From contig JANNBB010000008.1 of assembly GCA_031385005.1 (NCBI GenBank), positions 62,001 through 126,000 on the forward strand: DNA of 64,000 bases, in the 5' to 3' direction. The stretch is from JADKIH01 sp031385005 (GTDB lineage: Bacteria; Bacteroidota; Bacteroidia; AKYH767-A; 2013-40CM-41-45). This document shows positions 46,130 through 55,266 of the stretch, piece by piece. Under the pieces are notes generated by a model, which was given only the letters and a program-made list of their open reading frames with translations, did not search any database and had not been told where the DNA came from. Within the stretch, counting starts at the first letter, position 1, and each line of letters starts with the position of its first letter. A program made the position numbers and the translations under genes.

Positions 46130-47086
46130 ATGTTCAGGAAGTTTCTGATTGTAGTTTTTATCGGATTGTCGGGAACTGCCTTTGCGCAGGATCCGGAGTT
46201 TACTCAGTTTTATGCGAATCCGATATATCTCAATCCGGCTTTTGCAGGATCTGCCAGATGTCCGCGCGTAAACTTGAATTACCGAAATCAATGGCCTGCG
46301 CTTAGTGGTACCTTTGTAACATATACTGCATCCTACGATCAGCACGTTGAAGCATTAGGAGGCGGACTCGGTTTTTTAGTTCTTAATGATAAGGCCGGTG
46401 AAGGGACTTTGACAACCACACAGTTAAGCGGTATGTATTCTTATCAGTTGAATGTAACCCGTGAGTTTTCTGTACGTTTCGGTATGCAAGGAACCTATTT
46501 CCAAAAGAAAGTGGATTGGGATAAACTAACCTTTGGCGATATGATTGATCCGCGATATGGTTTTGTTTATCAAACGCAGGAAATAAGACCGAACACCAAT
46601 AAAAACTTTTGGGATTTCTCTGCAGGAATTTTAGGTTATAGCAGCCGGTTTTATGGAGGCGTTGCCGTTAATCACCTGACAGAACCGGAAGAGTTCTATA
46701 TCAAATCAGCGGAGGGTAGTCGTTTGCCGATGAAAATTACTGTACACGCCGGAGCAGTTATTCCTATTGCCGGAAGCAGAGATGGTTCAACTTATGTCTC
46801 CCCTAATTTCATCTGGCAAAAACAACGTGATTTCAATCAGTACAATATTGGTTTCTATGTAGCAAAAGCACCACTTGTCGGTGGAATCTGGTACCGCGGC
46901 GGTGATGCTTTCATCGCTTTGGTTGGATTACAACAAGGAATATTCAAATTCGGATATAGTTATGATGTAACAGTTTCTAAACTCTACAATGCTTCTGCGG
47001 GCTCTCATGAACTATCTTTGGGGCTGCAATTTGGATGTCATCCCAAGAAAAAGCGGTTTAGAACCATTAAATGCCCATCCTTCTAA
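46130..47086 (+). CDS. PorP/SprF-family outer-membrane protein
   Basis: 318 residues from the ATG at 46130; an ATG at 46112 is also in frame. Signal peptide to TAFAQ, then the family opening DPEFTQFYANPIYLNPAFAGSA(R), LNYRNQWPAL, YDQHVEALGGGLGFLVLNDKAGEGTL. PorP/SprF proteins anchor cargo or link to the PorK-PorN ring in T9SS and gliding. Position directly before gldJ is notable. C-terminal residues CHPKKKRFRTIKCPSF are a common ending of the family. Confidence 0.9.
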   Translation: MFRKFLIVVFIGLSGTAFAQDPEFTQFYANPIYLNPAFAGSARCPRVNLNYRNQWPALSGTFVTYTASYDQHVEALGGGLGFLVLNDKAGEGTLTTTQLSGMYSYQLNVTREFSVRFGMQGTYFQKKVDWDKLTFGDMIDPRYGFVYQTQEIRPNTNKNFWDFSAGILGYSSRFYGGVAVNHLTEPEEFYIKSAEGSRLPMKITVHAGAVIPIAGSRDGSTYVSPNFIWQKQRDFNQYNIGFYVAKAPLVGGIWYRGGDAFIALVGLQQGIFKFGYSYDVTVSKLYNASAGSHELSLGLQFGCHPKKKRFRTIKCPSF

Positions 47087-47151
47087 AAATTCAAATAAAA
47101 TAAATACATTTGGTCACCGTTTCAACATTAACCCAAACGCTCAAAAAAATA

Positions 47152-48606
47152 ATGAAAACACCTAATCGGAATACTCTTTATATTTTAGGGTTGTCATTCC
47201 TTCTCGCTTCTTGCAGTAAAGAAAAATCTTCTGTAACCGGTTGGAATTACAACGATACTAAGAACGGTGGATTTGAAGTAGTTCCTTACGATGAACAGGA
47301 ATCCGGTCCCGGACTCGTTCTAATCGAAGGTGGTACTTTCACCATGGGTAGAACAGAACAAGAGGTTACTCAGGATTGGAATAATATTCCTCGCCGTGTC
47401 ACCGTAAGCTCTTTCTATATAGATGAAACGGAAGTTGCCAATATTCACTACCTGGAATACCTGTATTGGGTTTCACGTGTTTTTTCTTCTGATTATCCTG
47501 AGGTTTACAAAAAAGCGCTACCGGATACGCTCGTTTGGCGTGACAAATTAGCTTACAATGAGCCTCTTGTAGAACTTTACCTGCGTCACCCTGCTTATCA
47601 GCAATATCCAGTTGTGGGTATCAATTGGTTACAGGCAAGTGATTTTTGTGCATGGAGAACAGATCGTGTTAATGAGCAGATATTAATTCGTGAAGGTATT
47701 TTAAGACCCAATCCTAACCAGATCAACGAAGATAATTTCAATTCTGAATCTTACCTCGCCAACCAATACGAAGGACTTGTTAAAAATGACCTTCAGGATC
47801 TGAACCCAAGTTCCGGTTCTAATGGTACAAGAAAAGTTAGAATGGAAGACGGAATCCTTCTTCCAAAATATCGTCTCCCGACAGAAGCAGAATGGGAATA
47901 TGCAGCACTTGCTCAAATCGGAAATACTATTTATGAGCGTGTAACAGATCGTAAACAATATCCATGGAATGGTCACATCGTTCGTAACAAAGACGAAAAA
48001 TATAAAGGACAAATCATGGCCAACTTTAAACGTGGACGTGGTGATAATATGGGTACTGCAGGTTTCTTAAATGATAATGCCGATATCCCTGCTCCTGTAC
48101 ATTCATATTGGCCAAATGATTTCGGTCTTTATTGCATGGCCGGTAACGTAAATGAATGGGTAATGGATGTTTATCGTCCACTTTCTCCTGAAGATAAAAG
48201 TGACTTCAACCCTTATCGTGGAAACGTCTTCCTTACTCAGCAACGTGACGAAGAAGGAATGATAAATGAAAAAGATAGTCTCGGTCGCATTCCTTTCCGT
48301 GAAGTAACACCGGAAGAAAGTGCTGATCGTCGCAATTATTCCAAGGCCGATAACATTAACTTTCTTGATGCAGATGAGTCAGAATACATAAAATATGATT
48401 ACGGTATTACCTCTTTAATCAACGACAAAGCTCGTGTTTATAAAGGTGGTTCATGGAAAGATCGCGCTTACTTTATGTCACCGGGAGTTCGCCGATTCAC
48501 CGACGAAAACCAAAGTACAAACGATTTAGGTTTCCGTTGTGCAATGACAAGAGTAGGTAGTCCGGTTGGTATGGGTTCTAAACCGAAGACTAAGATTACT
48601 CGTTAA
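47152..48606 (+). CDS. gldJ: gliding-motility / T9SS lipoprotein GldJ
   Basis: 484 residues from the ATG at 47152; a TTG at 47110 gives an extension without signal-peptide character. Lipobox LLASC at residues 20-24 then KEKS. FGE-sulfatase/SUMF1-like fold: PGLVLIEGGTFTMGRTE, ETEVANIHYLEYL, the GldJ-specific ALPDTLVWRDKLAYNEPLVELYLRHPAYQQYPVVGINW, LPTEAEWEYAAL, GNVNEWVMD, and a last GGSWKDRAY...RFTDENQS...GFRCAM. The catalytic Cys pair of FGE is absent, as in other Gld lipoproteins. GldJ stabilises GldK and the T9SS rings. Followed by a terminator. Confidence 0.92.
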   Translation: MKTPNRNTLYILGLSFLLASCSKEKSSVTGWNYNDTKNGGFEVVPYDEQESGPGLVLIEGGTFTMGRTEQEVTQDWNNIPRRVTVSSFYIDETEVANIHYLEYLYWVSRVFSSDYPEVYKKALPDTLVWRDKLAYNEPLVELYLRHPAYQQYPVVGINWLQASDFCAWRTDRVNEQILIREGILRPNPNQINEDNFNSESYLANQYEGLVKNDLQDLNPSSGSNGTRKVRMEDGILLPKYRLPTEAEWEYAALAQIGNTIYERVTDRKQYPWNGHIVRNKDEKYKGQIMANFKRGRGDNMGTAGFLNDNADIPAPVHSYWPNDFGLYCMAGNVNEWVMDVYRPLSPEDKSDFNPYRGNVFLTQQRDEEGMINEKDSLGRIPFREVTPEESADRRNYSKADNINFLDADESEYIKYDYGITSLINDKARVYKGGSWKDRAYFMSPGVRRFTDENQSTNDLGFRCAMTRVGSPVGMGSKPKTKITR

Positions 48607-48622
48607 TCGAATAAAAAAATAT

Positions 48623-48658
48623 TAAAAAAAAGCTGGCAGTTATGTCAGCTTTTTTTTT
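48623..48658 (+). terminator. intrinsic terminator after gldJ
   Basis: A hairpin with AAGCTG (48630-48635) against CAGCTT (48646-48651), a mismatch, two more pairs and a four-base loop, preceded by A and followed by eight or nine T. Suits termination in both directions. Confidence 0.8.
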
Positions 48659-48783
48659 GCTTAAGAAATTATCAGTTTATTAAACTCACTAAAAATATTT
48701 CCCACCGGCTGTGACCGACATACCAGCGTCTCTTGTCATCCTCCCTGCCCACCTATAAAAAAATTGTGCTTCGTTTCTTTTAT

Positions 48784-48791
48784 TATTTTTG
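48784..48791 (+). promoter_or_regulatory. candidate -7 element of the AlbA_2 gene
   Basis: TATTTTTG fits TAnnTTTG and lies about 73 bases before the ATG at 48864; a TTG at 48764-48766 is 17 bases upstream. An inverted repeat GTTGC/GCAAC (48817-48821, 48831-48835) lies in the leader. Tentative. Confidence 0.3.
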
Positions 48792-48863
48792 AGAGATGAC
48801 GAGAAGCAAAGTTTGAGTTGCCAGTCCGTCGCAACAGGTTAATGCAAATGAAAATTAAAAAAT

Positions 48864-49868
48864 ATGACCCATTCAGAAAGAATCTTTTCAAAACCAATTG
48901 ACCGATTAATATATTCAGATATTGAAACTTATTTCACAGAAGCAAGAAGTGAAAGTGATTTGATTGAATTTAAGTCTTATGATACAGGTAGAAATCTTGA
49001 TTCAAATTTTTCTTTAGTTCATAGGTCTTTCTGCGCCTTTCTCAATTCTCAAGGTGGACTAATAATTTGGGGAGCGCCAGCCGGTATTACAGTTGCAGGG
49101 CAACCGGAAAAACAATTTCAAGGTGCATTAAAACCGTTACAGGAAGTTTACGGAAAAGATAGAATGGTAAATAAATTAGGTGATAAGATTGTTCCTTTAC
49201 CAAACAGTTTCAAACTTGAAATACTCGCTAATCCTGAAAACAACAAATCAGTAATTATAATTGAAATTGAAAAAAGTGAATACGCTCCACATCAATACGA
49301 CAATAATTATTACATGAGAATGGACGGGCAAACACGATTTGCTCCACACCATTATGTTGAAGCTCTTTTCAAACAAATTAAATTTCCTCAGATAGAAGGA
49401 TATTTAAAATTTGTAAGAGCAGCTGTGAGCAGAAGTAACCTAATATTTTTCTTTGATGTTTATTTGTTTAATTTTTCACCATTGCTAAACGAGGAAAATG
49501 TTTCATATCAAATAACTTGTAGTCCTGGTAAATTTTCAGATGGCAACTCTCAAAAAAGAGGAAAAACAGAAGATGTACTTTCATACGGTTCACCTTTTTC
49601 CGCTCAACATTCAATAGTATGTTTAGATACTGACCTAAGAGAAAATTCAGGTAAAATGCACTTCTTTCTTCAATTTATTGGTACGAATTGCCCAACAAAA
49701 ATATCTGAATATAAATTGGTTCTATCAGACATGGAAGAATTAAACGTAGCCCAATTAGCTACTAAGATAACTTTCATATCTGAGAATAAATTAATGAGTG
49801 ATAGAGAACCACAGAGCATAACTAAAAATGAAAAACTACAAAGTATATTAGGAAGACCTTACGGTTAA
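48864..49868 (+). CDS. AlbA_2/Schlafen-like domain protein, probably acquired
   Basis: 334 residues. The first half fits an AlbA_2 (Schlafen AAA_4-type) domain: SESDLIEFKSYDTG (the EFK motif), LVHRSFCAFLNSQGGLIIWGAPAG (the F-x-N-(T/S)-x-GG-xLxxG signature), IIIEIEKSEYAPHQ, YYMRMDGQTRFA. The second half (about 190-334) is a beta-rich region of unknown type. Such proteins act in restriction-like or regulatory roles; a DNA- or RNA-directed function is inferred from the domain only. There is no HTH domain or partner gene. Codon use is A-rich and the flanks differ from neighbouring DNA, consistent with insertion of a single-gene cargo. Confidence 0.7.
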   Translation: MTHSERIFSKPIDRLIYSDIETYFTEARSESDLIEFKSYDTGRNLDSNFSLVHRSFCAFLNSQGGLIIWGAPAGITVAGQPEKQFQGALKPLQEVYGKDRMVNKLGDKIVPLPNSFKLEILANPENNKSVIIIEIEKSEYAPHQYDNNYYMRMDGQTRFAPHHYVEALFKQIKFPQIEGYLKFVRAAVSRSNLIFFFDVYLFNFSPLLNEENVSYQITCSPGKFSDGNSQKRGKTEDVLSYGSPFSAQHSIVCLDTDLRENSGKMHFFLQFIGTNCPTKISEYKLVLSDMEELNVAQLATKITFISENKLMSDREPQSITKNEKLQSILGRPYG

Positions 49869-50103
49869 GCAACCATGCTCGGCGGAATGTTTGAGTGAAA
49901 GCCTGAGCGATGGGGTATCTGATAGGAATCGGATCCGCCGCACACAGTATTTCAATTTAAATCTGGCGATACAATATCTCTTAAACTACTCCTGGCGGTC
50001 TTCTGGCGGTGGCAATAAGTCGTAGTCCGCGCGAACAGTTTTTGCAACATTGATTTAAAGGTAGTAGTCGCGCTTACTACTCCTAGCGGTATAAAAAAAT
50101 AGT
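49869..50103. repeat. G+C-richer non-coding patch with direct and inverted repeats
   Basis: About 235 bases with no gene. A 15-base direct repeat ACTACTCCT(G/A)GCGGT occurs at 49985-49999 and 50076-50090; CTTCTGGCGGT at 50000-50010 repeats part of it. An inverted repeat CGGCGGA/TCCGCCG lies at 49880-49886 and 49934-49940, and GTAGTA..CGCG..TACTAC at 50061-50080 is palindromic. The composition stands out from surrounding A+T-rich DNA. It may be a remnant of a mobile or repetitive element; no transposase or integrase is present. Confidence 0.5.
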
Positions 50104-51330
50104 CTACTGTTTGATGAATTTGCTATCCAGCACCATTCCGCTTTTTGTTATCGCCTCTATTAAATAAAGTCCGGGAGTGAAAGAAGAAACATCAATTTTA
50201 TTTTGACCGTCGTTCAAATTAATCGAATAAAGTAGCCGACCTGTAACATCATAAATTCTAACGCTTTTAATTTTGCTCGAATTTATTTCCGAACATACAA
50301 GTTGATTGGAAACAGGATTAGGTGAAATTGAAAAATCAACCGATGGATCTTGCGGATTACCGATAATTAAAACTAGCCCGTTCGCCAGTTTCCAGTAATC
50401 ATTAAATCCGGTTGATATGGTATTTTGTTGTCCTCCCGTTCCTATATACATGTCATTATTGATCACATAACCCGATGCATATCCTCTTGGGTATCCCGGA
50501 AAGGTGCCTTCTAATGACCACTCATCATTAACCTGATCATACTTATAAAGCATATTCATGGGATTGTGAGTTATCGTATTTCCAAATTGATAGTAGTATC
50601 CGCAAAGAACATAACCGGCAAGATTTCCTGAATAGTTAACTGTACTGTTCAGTGTATGAGGGAAAGTAGCCCGCTGAGTCCATGTGTCATTCGATGGATC
50701 GTATTCATAAAAATCTACAGGATAAGATGTCGATTGATTAGCATTTCCCATTCCTAAATATCCTTTATTTCCAATGCTGAATGAAGCTGCTCCATTCCTG
50801 TTTATTCCAGGGAATGAACTCTTTTGTGTCCATGTATTTAATACAGGATCGAATTCATGAAAATCATTAAAACTGTTACCACCTGCATATCCCGTTCCGA
50901 AATATCCTTTATTACCTATAGAAAATCCGGCGCCGTTTTCTCTTACTGTTGGCAGGTTTGCTTTAGAATTCCAAACATTATTTACAGGATCGTATTCCCA
51001 AACCTGATTTAAAGATGCGACACCGTTATCCCCACCAAGAACATATCCTTTATTTCCAATCGTAAAACAGGTTGTGCCCCATCTTCCTGCAGATGGAAAT
51101 GATGCTTTAGCTGTCCAGGAGTTTGTCGCCGGATCGTATTCATACCAGTCTGTATGCCCATTTCCTAGTGTATCTAAACCTAAGCCCATATATCCTTTAC
51201 CATTTATACTAAATGAAGAAAGGCCTTTCATGCCAAGTCCGGGGTAATTCGGCAATCGTAACCAGCTAAGTTGAGCAAATGAATACAATGAAGCGAATAA
51301 AATCGTAAACATTATTATTATTTTTTTCAT
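50104..51330 (-). CDS. T9SS-secreted Kelch-repeat protein
   Basis: 408 residues: signal peptide (to SLYSFAQ), six or seven Kelch motifs (pattern SFSIGNKGYxGxG...DFYEYDPxxNTWTQKA-FP), then a T9SS type A sorting domain in the last 75 residues (DFSISPNPVSNQLVC...VRIYDVTGRLLYSINL...LTPGLYLIEAI-like SFTPGLYLIEAI). The Kelch repeats should form a beta-propeller that binds protein or glycan. Exported and probably surface-attached. Stands between the acquired patch and the divergent cotH gene. Confidence 0.87.
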   Translation of the reverse strand: MKKIIIMFTILFASLYSFAQLSWLRLPNYPGLGMKGLSSFSINGKGYMGLGLDTLGNGHTDWYEYDPATNSWTAKASFPSAGRWGTTCFTIGNKGYVLGGDNGVASLNQVWEYDPVNNVWNSKANLPTVRENGAGFSIGNKGYFGTGYAGGNSFNDFHEFDPVLNTWTQKSSFPGINRNGAASFSIGNKGYLGMGNANQSTSYPVDFYEYDPSNDTWTQRATFPHTLNSTVNYSGNLAGYVLCGYYYQFGNTITHNPMNMLYKYDQVNDEWSLEGTFPGYPRGYASGYVINNDMYIGTGGQQNTISTGFNDYWKLANGLVLIIGNPQDPSVDFSISPNPVSNQLVCSEINSSKIKSVRIYDVTGRLLYSINLNDGQNKIDVSSFTPGLYLIEAITKSGMVLDSKFIKQ

Positions 51331-51351
51331 ATCGTTTATTGATTTATTATT

Positions 51352-51359
51352 TACTTTTG
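51352..51359 (+). promoter_or_regulatory. candidate -7 promoter element of cotH-like gene
   Basis: TACTTTTG is a perfect match to TAnnTTTG, 35 bases before the ATG at 51395. No TTTG at the expected -33 position was found, only a nearer TTG, so the call is moderate. Confidence 0.4.
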
Positions 51360-51394
51360 GAATTTATGTATTACTAAAAGTATTGCTACTATTT

Positions 51395-52858
51395 ATGAAA
51401 CCACTTACAATGTTAAGGTTTTTTATTTTAATTTTTATTATTATTTTCTTTTGTATTGAAAAAGTATTTTCTCAAAACAAAGATGTCAACGTACTTAAAC
51501 TCGACAAAATTAATATTTATTGCAATAAGACTGACTTCAATTTAATTTATAAGAAGCCATATGAAAATAATTACATTTCTGTAGATCTAATCTATAATGA
51601 AACTAAATTAGATAAAGTAAAAATGCGTATTCGCGGAGATTCAAGTCGACGTTTTTCAAAGAAATCATTAAAGTTAAAATTAAATCAAAACAATTTTTTT
51701 CCTGATGGTGTTACCGATATAAATCTTAACGGATTACAATTGGATAAATCATTTATCCGAGAAGCGATAGCAACATTTGTAATCACTAAGTCGGGGTACC
51801 CTTGCTTTTTAGCGCAACCGGTAATTGTATCGCTTAATGATTCTTGCATAGGTTTATATATGAACGTAGGAGCTGTCGATGACTATTTTCTAGAGTCAAA
51901 TGGATTAGATAAAAAAAATAATCTTTATAAAGCCGATAAAGATTCTGCATGTCTGAGTATTTATGACAATCTTGAGTCAATGTGGCAGAAGAAGACAAAC
52001 AAGGATATCAATGGATTCAATGATTTGCAGGAACTTATACTTTTACTAGATTCTGTTTCTGAAGAGGAATACCCGGAATTTTCAAAAGCGATATTTGATT
52101 ATGATAAAATGGTTCACATAATTGCCTTGAATTTATTGCTTGGTAATCATAGCACATATTACCATAATTATTTTATGTATCACGATTTGACAAAGAATAA
52201 GTGGTTAATGCTTCCCTGGGACCTTGATAATACATTATTTTTAGAGGATTGTAAAAAAAATTATCAAACCGGAAATTATTCCGATGAAGTAAATAGTGAA
52301 ATGGCAAGCAATTTATTTTTTGAGCGCGCACTAGCAACACCTATAATCTTAAAGGACATTAAAAAGAAGGTTTTCGAAATTAGAAATACTGTTTTTAATA
52401 ATGAATTTCTAAATCCTGTAATTGATAAATATGTAAAACAACTTACACCATATATCAAAATGGACGCTGCATTTAATACTGTGAGTTTTTCAGAATGGGA
52501 AAATTCAATTAATAATATTAAAGAGTTTATTGATAAAAGGTATAAAAATTTAATGTACCAATTTGATCATTCACCTTCATCATTCCGTTTGCATAAGCCG
52601 AATTATCACAATAAATTTCCAATATTGTCATGGAGTAATTCAAAAGATCCAGACAACAAATCGCTTTCTTATATATTGAAATACAGCAGCACAAGCGATT
52701 TTGTTTCGGATAAAACAACAACTGTAAAAATTTCTGATAACAGCTTTACAATAAAAGATGTGCTAAAAAAAGGAATCTATTATTGGAAAGTTTTTGCAGA
52801 TGATGGAGAGTTTTTAATTCCGGGATTTGACAATCGAAGTTTTTTTATAATTGAATAA
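51395..52858 (+). CDS. CotH-type protein kinase with C-terminal Ig/FnIII-like domain
   Basis: 487 residues from the ATG at 51395 (a TTG at 51383 is also open). Signal peptide with a hydrophobic core to KVFSQ. CotH core: KMRIRGDSSRRFSKKSLKLKL (nucleotide-binding basic block), LNGLQLDKSFIREAIA, GLYMNVGAVDDYFLE, NHSTYYHNYFMYHD and the acidic LPWDLDNTLF (Asp pair for metal). CotH proteins phosphorylate Ser in secreted partners in Bacillus. A C-terminal domain (about 400-487, with FPILSWSNSKDPDNKSLSY and GIYYWKVFADDGEF) is Ig/FnIII-like. Surface or periplasmic. No obvious substrate gene nearby. Confidence 0.8.
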   Translation: MKPLTMLRFFILIFIIIFFCIEKVFSQNKDVNVLKLDKINIYCNKTDFNLIYKKPYENNYISVDLIYNETKLDKVKMRIRGDSSRRFSKKSLKLKLNQNNFFPDGVTDINLNGLQLDKSFIREAIATFVITKSGYPCFLAQPVIVSLNDSCIGLYMNVGAVDDYFLESNGLDKKNNLYKADKDSACLSIYDNLESMWQKKTNKDINGFNDLQELILLLDSVSEEEYPEFSKAIFDYDKMVHIIALNLLLGNHSTYYHNYFMYHDLTKNKWLMLPWDLDNTLFLEDCKKNYQTGNYSDEVNSEMASNLFFERALATPIILKDIKKKVFEIRNTVFNNEFLNPVIDKYVKQLTPYIKMDAAFNTVSFSEWENSINNIKEFIDKRYKNLMYQFDHSPSSFRLHKPNYHNKFPILSWSNSKDPDNKSLSYILKYSSTSDFVSDKTTTVKISDNSFTIKDVLKKGIYYWKVFADDGEFLIPGFDNRSFFIIE

Positions 52859-52883
52859 GTTCGAACAAATTATTTTTTCAATT

Positions 52884-54257
52884 TCAATTGTTTTTCGTTT
52901 TTTTTCTGAATATGTAATAAACCGGAACTCCGGTTAATATAATAATCAAGCCATATAAACTAAAATCCGTTTGGTAAATAAGCATATTGATCGCTACTAG
53001 AGATGCTAAAATGATATAGACTGCCGGTATAACCGGGTATCCAAATGCTTTATAAGGCCTTTCCATTTCCGGTCTGGTAATGCGGAGGCGAAACAATCCT
53101 GAAATGGTAAGGATATAAAATAACATAACTGCAAACATGATGTAATTGAGTAAATCTCCATACGTTCCCGAAAAACAAAGAATGCATGCCCAGATGCATT
53201 GCATCGTTAGCGAATTAGCTGGCACATCATTTTTATTGAGCTTTGCTGCTTGTTTAAGAAACATACCATCTTTGGCCATTGCATAATATACTCTAGCAGC
53301 AGTAAGTATGCAGCCATTCAGACAGCCAAATGTCGAAACCATTATCATCGCAGCCATGAAAAATTTTCCATTGTTTCCCAATATGGTTTCCATCAATTGT
53401 GTTGCGACCCTATCGTTTTCTGCATGTTGAATTTGCTCTATCGGCAGCACATAGATATAGGCAATGTTGGCTAGCATATACAATAGAATCACTGTCGATG
53501 TTCCCAGAAACAAGGATAGCGGAAGATTCTTCTGTGGATTTTTTACCTCACCTGCAGTGAACGTAATGTTATTCCATGCGTCTGCAGAAAAGAGTGAGCC
53601 CGTCATTGCCGCCCCAAAAACCCCAATTGTTGTGAGTGTTATAATATCCGGAAAGGCAGGTTTAAAATTTGCTGAATTCCCAAATCCATGGAATCCAAAA
53701 TATATTCCCAAAACAACCAAAATAAGCAGAGCGAGCACCTTCGATACGGTAAAAATGTTTTGTAGAAAAGCTCCGGCTTTTACGTTTCTGAAATTATACA
53801 GACTTAAAAAGATAATCAGAAAAATTGCAAGTACCTGTTGAGAACTGACCTTTAAAAAACCGGCCTGAAAAAGATAGTTGTCGCCCGAAATTACCGGAAA
53901 GAAAACACCTGTAAACTTCGCAAATGCAACAGCAACTGCCGCTATTGTTCCTGTTTGAATTACCGCAAATAAAGTCCAGCCATATAAAAAACCATAAAGA
54001 GGACCGAATGCTTCTTTAATATAGACATATTGTCCTCCGGCTTTTGGCATTGCCGCTGCAAGTTCCCCGTAACTGAGGGCACCGAATATGGTAATTATTC
54101 CCGTAATCACCCATGCCAACAACAACATTCCCGGCGTCTCTACTTTTCGGGCAATCTCAGCCGAAACAATGAAAATTCCGGATCCGATCATTGACCCGAT
54201 GATAATTGCTGTCGAATCGAATAGAGATAGCTTCTTTTCTTCTGTTTTCTTTTCCAT
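52884..54257 (-). CDS. amino acid permease, APC superfamily
   Basis: 457 residues from the ATG at 54257; a frame extending to 54332 has no support and crosses into the pyrF leader. Twelve hydrophobic helices with APC features: STAIIIGSMIGSGIFIVSAEIARK (unwound helix 1, GSGIF), YGELAAAMPKAGGQYVYIKEAFGPLYGFLYGW, and DAWNNITFTAGEVKNPQKNLPLSLFLG. Most similar in layout to LAT/basic or neutral amino-acid exchangers. Substrate undetermined. Confidence 0.88.
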   Translation of the reverse strand: MEKKTEEKKLSLFDSTAIIIGSMIGSGIFIVSAEIARKVETPGMLLLAWVITGIITIFGALSYGELAAAMPKAGGQYVYIKEAFGPLYGFLYGWTLFAVIQTGTIAAVAVAFAKFTGVFFPVISGDNYLFQAGFLKVSSQQVLAIFLIIFLSLYNFRNVKAGAFLQNIFTVSKVLALLILVVLGIYFGFHGFGNSANFKPAFPDIITLTTIGVFGAAMTGSLFSADAWNNITFTAGEVKNPQKNLPLSLFLGTSTVILLYMLANIAYIYVLPIEQIQHAENDRVATQLMETILGNNGKFFMAAMIMVSTFGCLNGCILTAARVYYAMAKDGMFLKQAAKLNKNDVPANSLTMQCIWACILCFSGTYGDLLNYIMFAVMLFYILTISGLFRLRITRPEMERPYKAFGYPVIPAVYIILASLVAINMLIYQTDFSLYGLIIILTGVPVYYIFRKKTKNN

Positions 54258-54317
54258 TTGATTTATTTGATTGATCAAATTAAAACAATTAATGATTACA
54301 AAATGTATTTTAGCAGC

Positions 54318-55148
54318 ATGACACGCAAACAACTTTTCGAACAGATAAAAAGAAAGAATTCTTACTTATGCATAGGTTTGGATACAGATAAAAGTAAGAT
54401 TCCTGTCCATTTATTGAAAAATGAGGATCCACTATTTGAATTTAACAGGCAAATCATCGAAGCCACAAAGGATTATTGCATTGCTTACAAACCGAATTTG
54501 GCTTTTTATGAATCAGAAGGCCCAATAGGACTCACAAGTCTGGAAAAAACTGTTTCAGCTATTCCGCCTGAAATATTCACCATTGCTGACGCAAAACGCG
54601 GTGATATTGGAAATACATCAGAAATGTATGCGAAGACTTTTTTTGAATACTATAATTTCGACTCTGTAACCGTTGCACCTTACATGGGTAAAGACTCTGT
54701 TTCTCCTTTTTTAAGTTTCAAGGACAAGTGGTTAATTTTACTGGCACTTACCAGCAATGCCGGTTCTATGGATTTTCAATTGACTGATGTTGTCGCCCAC
54801 GGAAAAAAAAGCGAAGAGAAACTCTATCAGCATGTAATTCGACATGCATTGCAATGGGGAAATGAAGATAACCTGATGTTCGTTGTTGGAGCTACACACC
54901 CTGAACTTTTTGAAGATATCCGAAAAATTGCTCCGAATAACTTTTTACTCGTTCCCGGAGTTGGAGCACAAGGTGGGAGTCTGGAAGAAATTTCAAAAGC
55001 AGGTATGAATTCCGAATGCGGACTGATCGTCAATTCCTCCCGTCAGATACTATATGCATCTTCAGGAGAAGATTTCGCGGACGCCGCTGCTCGCGAGGCT
55101 AAAAAGATTCATATCGAAATGAAGGCTTTGTTGGAAGCACATTTGTAA
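54318..55148 (+). CDS. pyrF: orotidine-5'-phosphate decarboxylase (type 2)
   Basis: 276 residues from the ATG at 54318 (MTRKQLFEQI); the upstream frame to 54258 is unlikely. Type 2 OMPDC features: YLCIGLDTDKSKIP, AYKPNLAFYES, and the catalytic block TIADAKRGDIGNTSEMYAKTFF with Asp-Lys-Asp, then VGATHPELF and LVPGVGAQGGSLEEI. It decarboxylates OMP to UMP, the last step of de novo pyrimidine synthesis. Divergent from the APC permease with 60 bases between starts. Confidence 0.94.
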   Translation: MTRKQLFEQIKRKNSYLCIGLDTDKSKIPVHLLKNEDPLFEFNRQIIEATKDYCIAYKPNLAFYESEGPIGLTSLEKTVSAIPPEIFTIADAKRGDIGNTSEMYAKTFFEYYNFDSVTVAPYMGKDSVSPFLSFKDKWLILLALTSNAGSMDFQLTDVVAHGKKSEEKLYQHVIRHALQWGNEDNLMFVVGATHPELFEDIRKIAPNNFLLVPGVGAQGGSLEEISKAGMNSECGLIVNSSRQILYASSGEDFADAAAREAKKIHIEMKALLEAHL

Positions 55149-55266
55149 TTTATTTAGTTTTAATTTCTTTTTTCTAAAAATAGGATTCAAATTACGCAGT
55201 CATTATTCCTATTATAATAAACGGGATTTGATTGATCTCTGCTTTTCTTTGTAGAAACATTTTTCG

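Noticed and set aside
47110..47151. TTG-initiated extension of gldJ
   Set aside because: It would put 14 residues before the lipoprotein signal peptide, spoiling the normal charged start of the signal.
48810..49890. Integron cassette with attC-like ends around the AlbA_2 gene
   Set aside because: GTTAAGC and CAAC-like stretches occur, but no pair of properly spaced core sites with a long palindrome was found, and no integrase is nearby.
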